This document shows positions 27,601-39,399 of a stretch of DNA of 64,000 nt, one piece after another. The position numbers and the translations under genes are program-made. Where the stretch lies: the NCBI GenBank assembly GCA_028023455.1, contig JAQFVV010012423.1, forward strand, positions 10,455,158 to 10,519,157, read 5' to 3'. The stretch comes from Epiperipatus broadwayi (taxonomy: Eukaryota > Onychophora > Udeonychophora > Euonychophora > Peripatidae). Below the pieces are notes generated by a model, which had not been told where the DNA came from, did not search any database, and saw only the letters and a program-made list of their open reading frames with translations. Every line of letters begins with the position of its first letter. The stretch's first letter is position 1.

Positions 27601-29112
27601 CTATTTGAATAGATATATTTTTGTTTACCAGCATGTAAAATCCTCATGAATATGCTAAATAACTCAGCTTTATTTTTGAAAGTCTTTTTCACGTATGGAT
27701 ATGTCAGAGCAATAACAAAATACTTATTTTCTACATTATGTCTAAAACTGGGGATTTTATAAAAGTAAAAAAATATAAAAAATTGAAAAGTAAAGAAAAG
27801 AAATTTCAAGAAAGAAGGTTAGACGTTACTCCACTTGATAAATACCAAAGTGAATACTAAAAAGAAACTTTGGAACAATCTCTTATATGTGTGAAAACAA
27901 CTGTTCAAGAATATGTATATTTTGTGTTTGTTGTTTTTTTGACCTCAAAATCTAAGGTCAAAGATACTTAAGTGATAATTTTATTTTGTCTAATTCTATT
28001 CAATAAACAAGAAATTTCTTTAATTATGGATTTAGAATACTTCACATGCTCAATAAACCAGAATTGAGTTGTTAATCTAATTATTAGATATATAATTTAT
28101 TTTGTAAATATGTACACAATATATGTATCTAAACATTTTGTATTAATAATATTTTTATATATAATTTTAGGTAGACTTTCATATTGTTTTTACATATCTA
28201 TCATTTATTTTTATAGACCCTTGAAGAGTGATAGATCTATAATTTTTTGTATATACAAAAGTATAAAATTAATTAAGTCTGGTATTAATTATATACAAAG
28301 TTAAAAAAACTGACAAAAATTCTTCTATAAATTAAAATAGTGAGTAAATAATGTCTTCAGAGATGAAATAAACATACAAAATTATTTTTGTAATCAATTT
28401 ACAATGAGAAAAAAAACTTCATCTGGATAGATACAATATGGGGTCAAATATAAATCATCAATAAAAGATGATATAATGCCAATTTTTAAATAGGTCATTT
28501 ATTTATATAAGACAATTTTAGAACAAAAAAGGTATTTTGTGTGTATCTGTCTTGAATGTGTAAATCAGTATTAATTTTGATTAACTTCTAAGGAAATAGG
28601 TTTGTAAATTGCTGCATAGTTTCAATTTGTCAATTTTACAAACAAGCACCATTTATTAATAAACATGAATCTAATTAGTCAGCTATATGCTATCAATATT
28701 AAAGTGTGGCATTTGATTTTTGCAAATTCCATTCAATTACATTTATTTAGTATTTTAACTGCTTGAAAAATTATTGAGATAAAAAGATATTATAACTCCA
28801 GAAAAACTCATTAGTTGTTCTTCTGCTAAAGCTATATTGAGCAATAGCATTTCATCACCTTACAGTGTAAGTATTGACATCTATGCAATTGATATGTAAA
28901 TGCTAATATAGTTTTTATTTTTCTAAAAATGAATATCTTTCATATTTTAAGCCTATAATAAGAAGAGAAATCTAAATCCGTAAGATCATTTTTGTAATGT
29001 GAAAGTGCATATAATGAATCAAGTAAAGCTTTCAATAGTAAACATAAAAATACTATGTTTTTACATTCTAAAAGTTATGTAATAATCAGTAAATTTTACA
29101 AGCACTATGTTT
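21677..29112. other. AT-rich region without recognisable genes
   Basis: About 7.4 kb of AT-rich DNA. It contains a CT-rich patch at 21955-22005, an AT-dinucleotide run near 23349-23358 and many short frames of low complexity. Near 24240-24450 a plus-strand translation across stops gives fairly varied residues (IPAGFIAGTGKRNFLES), which may be an old coding remnant of an unknown element. I could not name it. Confidence 0.4.
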
Positions 29113-29802
29113 AGATTGTAATTATATAAAAGGCAATTATCCCTCCACATTAGCACCCTTAAACAGTGATGTTAAAACTGCAAGAATATCTCACCCTAGC
29201 CACAAGATAGAGAGACTTTGAGAAAACAAGAATGACCATCTTATTTTCAAACTCAAATGCACTTATATAAATGAAACTTAAGTGATTAGAATTTAGAGCA
29301 TAAATATATAAATCATTCACTTTAAATCCATTTTTTTAATCATCTTATTAACCTTCTGAAATATTATAATTTACTTTGTGCTAATAGATGTTGTCAAGCA
29401 TTGGTGGCCTAGTGGTTAGCATAGCTGCCTTCCAATGAGCTTACCTGGGTTCAGTCAATGCATTTGACATATGAAAAAAAATATTAGATGTTAAATTATG
29501 TAATAATCAATCAATTTTACAAATGCAGTGTTTAGATTGTAATTATATAGAAGGTAATAAGATTATTTTTTTAAAAAATGGATTTAAAGTAAAAAATGAT
29601 TTATATATTCATGATTTCATTTCCAGACCCTTAAAATTGATTCATATAAGTGCATATAACTTTAAAAATAAGCTGGTCATTCTTATTTTTTCAAAGTTTC
29701 TATCTGTTGGCTGAGTATCTTTGCAGTTTTAACATCACTGTTTAACGGCACAGTGAGAACTGAGGATGAATGATTATTTTCTATATAATTACAATCTTAA
29801 AA
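29113..29802. repeat. Long inverted-repeat (foldback/MITE-like) element with a SINE in its loop
   Basis: Arm 1 (about 29113-29352) and arm 2 (about 29562-29802) are imperfect reverse complements over about 240 bp. Matching blocks include AGATTGTAATTATATA at both outer ends, AACAGTGATGTTAAAACTGC against its complement near 29730, AAGAATGACCA against TGGTCATTCTT near 29676, and ATATATAAATCATT against AATGATTTATATAT near 29600. The first part of arm 1 (TTTAGATTGTAATTATATA) is repeated directly at about 29531-29549 just before arm 2. The SINE at 29391-29479 is inserted between the arms. No coding sequence is visible, so the element is non-autonomous. Confidence 0.75.
29381..29492 (+). mobile_element. 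tRNA-derived SINE inserted in the loop of an inverted repeat
   Basis: Box A (TGGCCTAGTGG, 29405-29415) and a shortened box B region (GGGTTCAGTC) are present. About 10-15 bases of the usual region downstream of box B are lost, then ATTTGACATATG and an A-run follow. TAATAGATGTT on the left (29381-29392) and TATTAGATGTT on the right (about 29481-29492) look like a target-site duplication with one mismatch. It inserted after the host inverted repeat formed. Confidence 0.82.
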
Positions 29803-31230
29803 GATAATGGAATAACATTTCCTATGTTGTAAGATTTTACTTCAGTAGAATGTAGCTTATTCTATCTCACTGACATAAAAGTCTGCAGCCTCCATTGTCA
29901 GGATATTACAAGAATTGTCATCTAATATAATTCTATAAATGATTGATTTTGTATAAAAACAATTATATAGATGCATTCAGTATTACCATAATAAAAGAAA
30001 CTCAAGTGTTAAAAGAAATTTAAAAGTTCATGATTGGACATGGAAAAAATTAACAAAATATGATGGCAAGTTAGCGTTTAGCCATTAGTAATAAAAATGC
30101 CAAAATTATAATAAAAAGAAATAAAATAATGGTAAATAAGTTTATAAGCAGAAATGAAGCATGAGCACAAGTAATTTAAATTCAATTATCTTTTAAACAA
30201 TTAAATGCAATTGCAGGGTAGATGTTATAAATGGAGTTTATGGGGATTCAAATTGATTTCCCTGTTGAAAGTCGATGAAACATTTTAGTTTTAATAGCAA
30301 AAATTTTGACAAAACCAGATCATTAATTATTATTATGTGTGAATTTTTTTGGGATAACCTTTAAACAACTTAAAATTTGTTCAACTTTTTATATATAATT
30401 ATATTTTTTCCTATTGTTTTTAGTAATTAATTTAGACTTTAGGTATAATTGTTGATGAATCCGATTAATTATGTTGAAAATGAAAATAATTTATGATGAA
30501 TGTAAAAAAAAACAACTTGAATATAATAACCAACATGAAAAATGAATGTTTATCAGAACCCACACTGGTAATTACAATAAAATAAAAAAGATTTATTAAT
30601 TTAAGAAGATAAAAATATTTTAAATAAATTGAATGAAAATTTTCAAATAATCTTATGAAAGACAAAGAATACTATTATATATCAAAAGACATTGAAGTAG
30701 AAACATCCCTTAAAAACAAGAGATGTCTTTGACAGAAATTTCTGCTACGAATAAGTAAAACTATCAATATACTGATTATAGTGGAAGTAAGAAATATTAT
30801 AAGATATTACAAATATTTATATAGGTGTATTGATTTTGATGAGGTCACCTATCTTGAATGAAACTTTAAAAAATAAGATGACTGAAACTGATGACATCAG
30901 AAATTTTGTAGAAACTGAAGCAAATTCAAAGGCTGACAAAACTCTGTCAATCTGAAAAATTATTTAATAACCTACAAATTTTGAGAAATTTTTTTATCTT
31001 TTATAAATTATATACAAATAAATTTAATCTGAAAAATCTTTCAGCCCAAACTAACTGTTTTACATTGAAAGAGAACTCCCACATGCATATATTTGTGGTA
31101 AAAAAAAATCAAGAACCTAAAAACATTATTATTAACATATATTGGATAATTAAGAATATCAGGGAATATAAAAAAAAAGTTCTGTATACAATATAAATTA
31201 TAGCAACGTCATTGATTCGTTTATTACATT
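29803..31230. other. AT-rich DNA, no gene seen
   Basis: Only short frames of low complexity occur. Nothing in the translation around 30981-31196 resembles a known family. Confidence 0.4.
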
Positions 31231-31458
<228 letters not shown>

Positions 31459-31790
31459 ATCAGAAACATTTCATTAATAAAGAATATGTATAAGGGACTG
31501 TAAGCGATATTTGAAATGGAGCATGATGAAACAAACTGATTTCACATTGGAAAAAGTTATACAAAGTAGTACTCAATGAGGAAATTATAATTTGAAAATA
31601 AACAATAAAAAAAGTATTGATGCCTTTGAATTATAAATATGTAACAGTGAACATAATATAAGTAAATGATACAACATGTTGAGAGCAAAGTTTCATTAGT
31701 GCAGACAATTATGAGGTGCTTAGCATGCTTTCAACTAGATTCAATTATAGACTTAGCAATGAATGTATAAATGGAATTGGGAGATAGGAT

Positions 31791-31915
31791 TTAAAATTAT
31801 TTTTTTTAATGTGTCAATGCATCGCCGGAAGTGGACCCCGGAACAACTGCTTGTAAGACAGCTGTGCTAACCACTCAGCCACCAACGTTTGACAAAAATT
31901 GTTATTTTTACAAAT
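31791..31915 (-). mobile_element. tRNA-derived SINE, minus strand
   Basis: The reverse complement reads GTTGGTGGCTGAGTGGTTAG, carrying box A, then GCACAGCTGTCTTACAAGC and a box B-like GGTCCACTTCC. It ends ATGCATTGACAC at the left. This is the same family as the copies at 20.3, 21.55 and 29.4 kb. AAAATT-rich sequence on both sides (near 31791 and 31896) may be the target-site duplication. Confidence 0.82.
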
Positions 31916-32089
31916 AGTAAACAGGATGATACTTGATTAGATTGCTCCTGAACTTTTGCTTGAAGAACAAATAATCTGCTGAAATCGTCTTACATTTTTT
32001 CTTAAATACATTTTTTATATACTGGAGAGGAATATACTTTTTTAGCAGATAACATTGACATGATTTGAATTTGAAGAGTATGAAAATCA

Positions 32090-33050
32090 TTTAATTCTAT
32101 AAACATTTTTTACTGTAAAAAAGGCTTTGAGTCATTAAGGTATAAATCTGAATATTGTCCTATTCTGAAGAATATTTTTTAAGAATGCAATAGCAGTTAG
32201 ATTACTTGATGATACAAAAAGATTAACATTGAGAAGGATGTCTAACAAGATAATACTATATCTCCAAATTTTTCATTGCTATTTTAGAAAAAATATTTTG
32301 TGAATAAAAATAGAAAGCTAATGTAGTAAAAGTAAATCGAGATTATACAAGTCATCTAGATTTGTAGATGAGTATTGATTTTGCAAACCATGCTTCAGAA
32401 TTTTAGAAAGTGTTACAAGAGTTATTAAATAAAGGTAAAAAAGTAGTGTTGAAGATAAATTCTAAAAAGATTAAAATAATATTCAAATTATATGTTTTAA
32501 AAAGAAGAAAATAAAGATTGATAATCATGAATTAGAAGTTAACAATTGCAAATATCTTGATCACATTCCTAATATAGATGGTAACATAATGGATATAAAT
32601 ATCCATAGAATTAAACTTAGATGGAATGCTTTTAGTAAAAAATGTGTTAATGTGGTTGAAGAAAAGATTTTTAAAAGATGTGTCTTGCTAGTTCTTATTT
32701 ATGGATTTGACTGACGAAAGGCAATGCAGAAACAACACTCAACAAAGTATGGAAAAATATGTGTTGGGATTTAAAAGAATATATGGGTGAGAGAACTGAC
32801 ATAATTCAAAAAATTGAAGAGACTGAAGTAGAACTGTGCTGGACTTACTACTGAAAGAGATAATGATAAATGCCAAAAGATGGTAAAAGACCTATAAAGA
32901 AATCAAATGTTAGATGAATGAATAAAATAAGAAATGTTGTTGTTGTAATGTGTAGAGAACGCTGTGGAACAGAAAAACTGGGTTAACCTTGGAAACATCT
33001 TCATTCTCCAGTGGTTTGTTAATGGTCGAAAATGATGAGGATGGTTTATA
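32090..33050 (+). pseudogene. RTE-like LINE, 3' fragment, heavily decayed
   Basis: This matches the LINE at 10.3-13.05 kb from about its position 12040 onward. It has TTTAATTCTATAAACATTT, then the GAATATTTT and AATGCAATAGCAGTTAGATTA blocks. Later come AAGATAAATTCTAAAAAGA (in place of the NVKKTK-coding region), ATAATGGATATAAATATCCA and a 3' end GTGGTTTGTTAATGG. Stops occur every few dozen codons. Translation around 32395 has lost the catalytic FADD-type motif. It is an old, 5'-truncated copy, as is common for LINEs. Confidence 0.75.
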
Positions 33051-34895
33051 ATCAACATTTGAATCTTACTAATTGATTTGATATGGACAGCAGAACCTTT
33101 AATATTATTAAATTAAGAGTATCTATTTTTTATATATTACTATAATTTTACAATTTATTTTTTGTATAATTACGATTTTTTTAAATACAATAAATTATTC
33201 TATAGCTAAGCTAATAATTTTATATCCTAACTGTTATATTTTCACATCTGCATTATAAAATTTTGTTTGTAACATTAAGGGGTTAAAGCATAATGAATAC
33301 TATATATATATGTGTGTGATTTTTTTTTCCGATTGTACTTACTCATTAACTTCATAGCTAAATGTAAACGTAGATATTAATTATTTTTGAAATAAAAGTA
33401 TCAAATGTCATTTTTTAACAAGATATGGAATTCCAGTAATAAAATAAAATTATATATCTAAGCAAATGTTTTCAAGCTATGTCATAATTGACCTTTTATT
33501 TTCTTAAATTAAACAGGTGGAATTTTATTCACAATCAAAGTTACGGTATAAGCAAATATAGAGAACAAAAAATTGCATTATCCGTACTTCACAAAATTAA
33601 TGATCGATTTCCTTTTGAAAAATTTACATTTTTGAAATATATATATCTTATTCTGATTTTTGTTAAATTTATATCTTAATAAAATATCTGTCTGTAATAT
33701 ATGATTATTAAACAATTATCTATATATCTATTATTAAAGTTATAATATAAATTATTAAATGTATATTCATCAAAAGTTAGAGTAATTATTTAATTTTGTG
33801 AGCGATTATCTTGCCCAATAATCCTGTTATATAATATATATGTGTGTATGTGTGAATCAGAATTACGAATAATTGAATACTATGTTTATATTAAACTTTG
33901 TTTTCAACAGATATCATAGCAGATGCCTGATAATTAGTGGTTCAGTTATTTATATTAAAAATATATCACTTTGATAATCCAATCCACTTCAAAAAATGTA
34001 ATCATGAAGTATTGCTATTTTGTTTTTTACTTCATATAGAATCAAATTTTGAAAACAATATATTTTCTGTAATCTTTAATAATCTTAGTATTGTGATACA
34101 AATGATGACGCTCACAATCTACAAATATTAGATATTGAATCTGTATTTGTTATATATCCATATCGCTTTGTATTGTAATAGCTTCTTCAACTTTTTCTAC
34201 AGAGTAAGAGGGGAGAAAACAATAATCAATTATCTTGTCAAATGCAAGATGATAATGGCTTAAATTTTGTCTTTTCACAATGTCTACTAAGAATAATTAG
34301 ATATCTTTAATCTCCTAGTAATTTGATGGGTTATCTGTTTAGAAAAAATTCTGAACTCGTTTAAAATATAAAAAGAATTACATTTCAGCTCGATTCGAAA
34401 CCAGCAACCAATGGTAATGTCAAACTAATGTATTAACAATTAAACTATAAAACTATATAAATTATCATCTGAAACTTGTGTATATTTATTTCTAATATTA
34501 AAGCATACAAATTTAATGGGTTATGCCCAAATATATTGTATATCTTTTTTTAAATAAACTTGTATTATTTTATTTAAAATGTAATTTTTTCCCTTTAGCT
34601 TGAAATTATCTAATTGCATGCTGTTTGCAAGCTGGAGATCCATAATCATGTTCAATTTTTTTAATAAAATAAATTTATATTTTAATTAAGAAAATGATTT
34701 GGGGGGTTTTTTTGGAATTATTATTTTTGTTTTGTTTTCAATATTATATTTACAATATAAGATGATTAAAGTTTTCATAAAGAAAAATAATTCCATTAAC
34801 AAAATTAAATTAATAAAGTTTATAAAATAGCAATAGATGAAATTCTTCAATAAAATATATAAATTATATATAGAGAGAAAAAACATATGCGATTG
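33051..34895. other. AT-rich DNA, no gene seen
   Basis: No protein motif, repeat pair or RNA gene was recognised. Short frames at 33488-33679 and 33937-34131 are consistent with chance. Confidence 0.4.
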
Positions 34896-34921
34896 TTTTT
34901 TTTTTTTTTTTTTTTTTTTTT
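34896..34921. repeat. Poly(T) tract of about 26 bp
   Basis: A pure T run. It could be the A-tail of a minus-strand retroposon whose body would lie to the right (34922 on), but no SINE or LINE head was found there. Confidence 0.9.
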
Positions 34922-35224
34922 GGAAGACAAAATAAAATTCATTTAAACATATTACTGTAAAAAGTCTTCTCTGCAGGCAATCTAAGCATGCAAAAAAAAC
35001 TTTTATATCTATTATATTTATTTCTTTGTTCTTGTTTAATGAACAATATTTGATATATATACACATAGCAGCAGCAGTGCTGGAAAACGAGTATGACCAT
35101 TCCAACTCCAAATAATAATAAAAAATAGTAATATACCAGAGATGATTTTTGCAATGACTATACAAATCAGCCTAGATAAATCAGTCTAAGAAACACAAAT
35201 AATTGTATATATAGAACATGCTGG

Positions 35225-36250
35225 CCCATAATTATGTTTATTTGGAATTTTATGATGCTGTGGATAGCTTTTTCTTCTAAATGGATTCTAGCTTGTCTAA
35301 ATATAGCTCTCTGTTGTATTTGATCTCCAGCATATTTTACTAATGAAAGTAATCAAAATTGCATTTCTTTAGACTGACTTTAAGATAATTCTTATAATGT
35401 AAACAGAGTCTGCTTCTTGTATAGAAATCATGTTAAAGTTCATTATAATTTTTTTTTTTTTAAAAAAAAGTCAATTGTCAATACAACAAAGTTGTGGTTT
35501 TGTAATAGTAGACCTTATAGTATAACATAGAGAAATTTGAAATACATATTGTTGAAGTTCTTGTGGTCTTATCATCATATTTTTAGAATTTTACAGTGAA
35601 TCCTTAATTTTTTTTTCTAATGTCTTACTTCATACAATAAATTGATAAAATTATAGTTCTGTATACAATTTAGTTGGAGTAAGCATATCACTGTGGTAAA
35701 CTAATCTAACTTTTAACTTATTAAAACAGAAACAGTACTTTAGAGCCTAAGTTGTATATCAACTATAATCTACCAAGATATTTGAATTGATTTATATTAT
35801 AACGCTGATGACCATCCAAGATAAAAGGTGTTGAAGATTTTTCTTTCATCAGTGTATGATAAAAACTTGAGGTTTGGTTCAAAATATTAAATAAATTCTA
35901 TAGACTGTTATTTGAATTTGAGGAAATAGCCAAATCATCAGCATACTATAAATCTAGAAACCAAATAGATGTTTTTCTTTTTGCTTTTAATTGATTCTAA
36001 TTTAAAATTTCACCATCATATCTTCATTAAATCTTAATACCTGCTTTATGAAGTTCATAAATATTTTCAAAGATTGCTATCATAAAATTCAAAAAAGCTG
36101 GATATAGTAGCATATATTCTTGTTGAACATGCATTTTCCTTTCAAAAACCTCAGATTTTCCACCTGTAATAATATTTATTCTCATTTGTTTATGTACATA
36201 CTGCATAATATAAACAAATTTTGGTAGACAACCAACTCAATTTAAAGAGT
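35225..36250 (-). pseudogene. Non-LTR retrotransposon family B: reverse transcriptase fragment
   Basis: The minus strand carries RT segments in order. LPKFVYIMQYVHKQMR and ITGGKSEVFE (36230-36130) are followed by MLLYPAFLNFMIAIFENIY (near 36090), where LINEs have GVKQGCVLAPTLF-type sequence. KAKRKTSIWFLDL and YADDLAISSNS (35947-35920) carry the intact YADD catalytic pair. FKYLG (near 35745) then precedes the C-terminal region down to 35230. Several stops interrupt it. It is clearly different from the RTE-like family (which has LRFADD-type wording) and is the same family as 49.7-54.8 kb. I cannot assign a clade; CR1, L2 or Jockey types are possible. Confidence 0.7.
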
Positions 36251-38700
36251 GCCACACAATTATTTGCATAATAACATATATAAACATGTATATATTACAA
36301 GCTTCTTTAAAAATGAATTTAATTAATAAGAAAATGCTAAATTTAATCTAGCATTGTGTTTTTAATAATAAAAAGAATTGATTTGATTAAATATTTTTTT
36401 ATCAAATGATAATATTAAAATTCTAGACATTTCTCTTTAGGTAATACGAATGAGGTAGATATTATAATGAGGTGTAAATAATTGTAAAAAAGAAAAAAAG
36501 TATAAAATAAAAATAAGTAATTTCTTTTATTTTTTCTCTTCAGTAATTTTAATTATCTATTAGTTTCAGTGTTAAAATAAATAATAAGATAAATATTTTT
36601 TTCTTTAGCAAATTATTGAAAAATCTTAATTTTAACTTTAAAAAATATAATAAGGAAAGTTAATAAGAAAAGAAAAAATTAAGATTTTAACATTTTTGTT
36701 AAATTTTGTTTTAATTAGTTAAAATTGATTTTTTTTATTTTCTCTTTATCTCACTTCAAAACAGTGGGAAGTGCTTTCAAAATTAAAGTTAATTGAAAGA
36801 TTATCTTATTTTTAGCATAAGAGAAAAATAATTGCAAAGGATTTTTTATAATTGAAATTTTTTATTTTTGACATGTTTTGCAATTTTAATTTTGAAGAAA
36901 AGAATATTTTTTGTAAAAATAGACCAATTAGTCAGTGTTTAATTTGGTCATGTGAGAGACAAGATTATGATTGTATGGAGACAGAATTGATCTAAAAGTT
37001 ACTATAGTGGGTTAATTACATTTATATTGGCCTTTCAAGCCAAAGGCTGATATGAATGTAATTACAATTATATACAGACGCTATAAAAATAAATGCTTAT
37101 TTATAGTGGGTTAAGTAAATTAAATCTTCAAGTCCTATAAAGAACAGTCACTCTTCATTAAGCTGTTGAAGAAATCAGTAGAAGTAAAGATTCCTGATTC
37201 AGCTATTAAATGAGACAGAAGCAAAAGTCCAGCTGTGGAGAACACACTATAATGGCTTTTAAAATCATGTTACAGAAAACCATTGTTAGGTTTAGCAAGA
37301 AGTTGAACATCATCAACCTCATCATGAAGCCTCCATTGGAAATCTACAATAGCCTTGTCTCCATTTAACTGCATGAGTGTCTTTGTCTCTATGTTTTAGT
37401 CTGACTTAAAAAGTGATTAGATTTAAATGTGGATAAATTTATTTTGGGTAAATGCTTGAAAGTATTTTATTGCAAAAATGAATAAATTAACTGTGTAAAT
37501 TAACCTACAATTAGGTGTTAATCAAGAAATCTTCAGAAAATCTGTAGTAAAAGGTAAATGTGCACATTATATCTTTATTTATAGATAAAAAATTATAGAA
37601 ATAATAATTGATAATAATGAATAATTTTATTAATTTAATATTTTCTTTTGAAACATGTCTTTTTTATATATTATTTTTTCTCCAAAATTATATCTACAAT
37701 TTTTAGTTAATTTACAATTTCCTTATCTCGGGTTGTGAAAAGTTAAAAGAAAATGACTTAATAAAAGTAAACATTAATTTAATGCATAAAATCAACTGGT
37801 TAATTATATTAAAAGAAATTATAATTTTTGATAAAATGTATTTAAATTTGAATTATTATACTATCATGTCATTTTTATTTTTTTAATTACTAGTCAATTG
37901 GTTTATTAAATATAAAGATAATAGTTTAATGTCTTCATTTTTCCACCTATCAGTTCTATAAATGGATGGTTTGTGTGACTTGATTTAATAATAGCAAAGT
38001 GTTTTAGGGATTTTTAAATTATCCCAGTAAAATTAACTAAGTAGAGTATTCTGCTATATTTACCTTTTTCTTATTCACAGTTACAGTTCCTATGATTTTA
38101 CAATCTTGAGGTATCTCTAGGGAACAATAATAGTTAAGTTATTTATATGTGGAAGTTTATGTTTGTATTTAAACATTCAGATAGTTTTCTGAATGATGCA
38201 ATGGTATCATCTCTAAAATCCTTTCACTGCATTTTATTTTTTATTACAAATTAAATTATAGTGGTCTTGTACACTCATGGTACCATCTGGTCAGGTAATT
38301 GCTAATGATCAGCATAAATAAGTATTTTAGCAATATTTTTATTACTTTTTAGGACAAACATTTTATCACATAAGTATATATCTCTAAATATTTGTATATC
38401 ATGCCTAAGTTTGGCAGTGGCTAGATATGTAGCTTGTTTTACAATATACCTCTTTAAATCCAGTTACAAGAGATAACTGATGATAGTTGATATGTATGTT
38501 ATTCTTATGTAATGCTGGTGATGTAGTTTATAATCTCTTATTAGTATAACTACTAATATTATTAATCTAGTGTAGTTTTGTTCTATGCAGATTCTCTGCT
38601 CTTATTCACTGTATTCATTTTATATTTGTGTTACATGGAGTTGATGATGAGCATGATATTATCTCCCCATACCTTCATCCCTTTCTTTCAATCATCCATA
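36251..38700. other. AT-rich DNA; a possible upstream LTR lies near the right end
   Basis: No coding sequence was recognised. The part from about 37130 to 37400 and from 38500 to 38700 is less AT-rich. The latter may be the end of a 5' LTR, given the primer-site-like motif that follows. The left end of any such LTR could not be located, and no second copy was found in the window. Confidence 0.3.
37012..37064. repeat. Short hairpin (23-bp arms, 4-5-bp loop)
   Basis: TAATTACATTTATATTGGCC (37013 on) and its imperfect complement GGCTGATATGAATGTAATTA face each other around a CAAGC loop, with three mismatches per arm. The flanking phrase ATAGTGGGTTAA occurs near 37004 and TATAGTGGGTTAAG near 37104, so a small repeat unit encloses it. 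Confidence 0.7.
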
Positions 38701-38703
38701 CCA

Positions 38704-38730
38704 TTACATTTGGTGACCCAACTGTAGGTC
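38704..38730 (+). other. LTR-retroelement primer-binding-site-like motif
   Basis: TTACA at 38704-38708 is followed by TTTGGTGACCCAACTGTAGG. Many Ty3/Gypsy-type elements have an LTR ending in ...ACA and an internal region opening TTTGGTGACCC. The purine-rich, gag-like tract starts about 700 bp downstream on the same strand. The matching LTRs were not found, so this is a motif-level call. Confidence 0.45.
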
Positions 38731-39399
38731 TAATGATGATTAAATTCTGAAGATCAATATATAAAAGAGCTCAATAACTTGAAGCTTAAATATAATTAAA
38801 CTTGAGAAAGAAACTTTATATTTTAATGCAGAATTAATTTTTAAAAAATGTATTACTGAGAAATATGATTAAATTATAATTTAATTATAAATTATTAAAA
38901 ATAGTGGTATTAAATGTATAATTAGAGATAGTTCTTATGTAAAATAAAATAGAAAATGATAATAAAGCTTTTGATTGTATTGAGCTTTTAACTATTGAAT
39001 TTTGTTTAGCTATACTTTCATTACTCATCATGGATGGAGAATTTTATCATTGGATTAAGAATTCAGTGTTTTCATTCACTTCTATTAAGTATTCTATGTC
39101 AACACTATCCAACCCAATTTTGAATTATGATATTTCCTGTTGTGAGAATATTTTTGCATTATTATTTCTATTTTGTTGTAGGTACCTTATAGTATGTAAA
39201 TTTAGATTAGACATTCTGGTATTCATGTTATGGTGTATATTTATAATCCAGTGGCTGGATTCTATATCTACCCAAAAATTACAGATCACTATGCATTCTT
39301 TTGCTGTCAGAGGCTGGTCAGATTGCTGGGGAAAGGTTTTGAGAAACTGTTTTGTTTTATGAACTTTCTTTGTATTTTTAAAAAAAAAATAAAAATAAT

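Noticed and set aside
34686-35165. 159-residue minus-strand frame, the longest outside transposons
   Set aside because: It includes a lysine run from the poly(T) tract and low-complexity residues; no motif or codon signal supports a gene.
39030-39362. 110-residue plus-strand frame overlapping a 118-residue minus-strand frame
   Set aside because: Both strands are open over the same stretch, no motif is seen and composition is that of AT-rich DNA. It could be untranslated sequence, but nothing supports coding.
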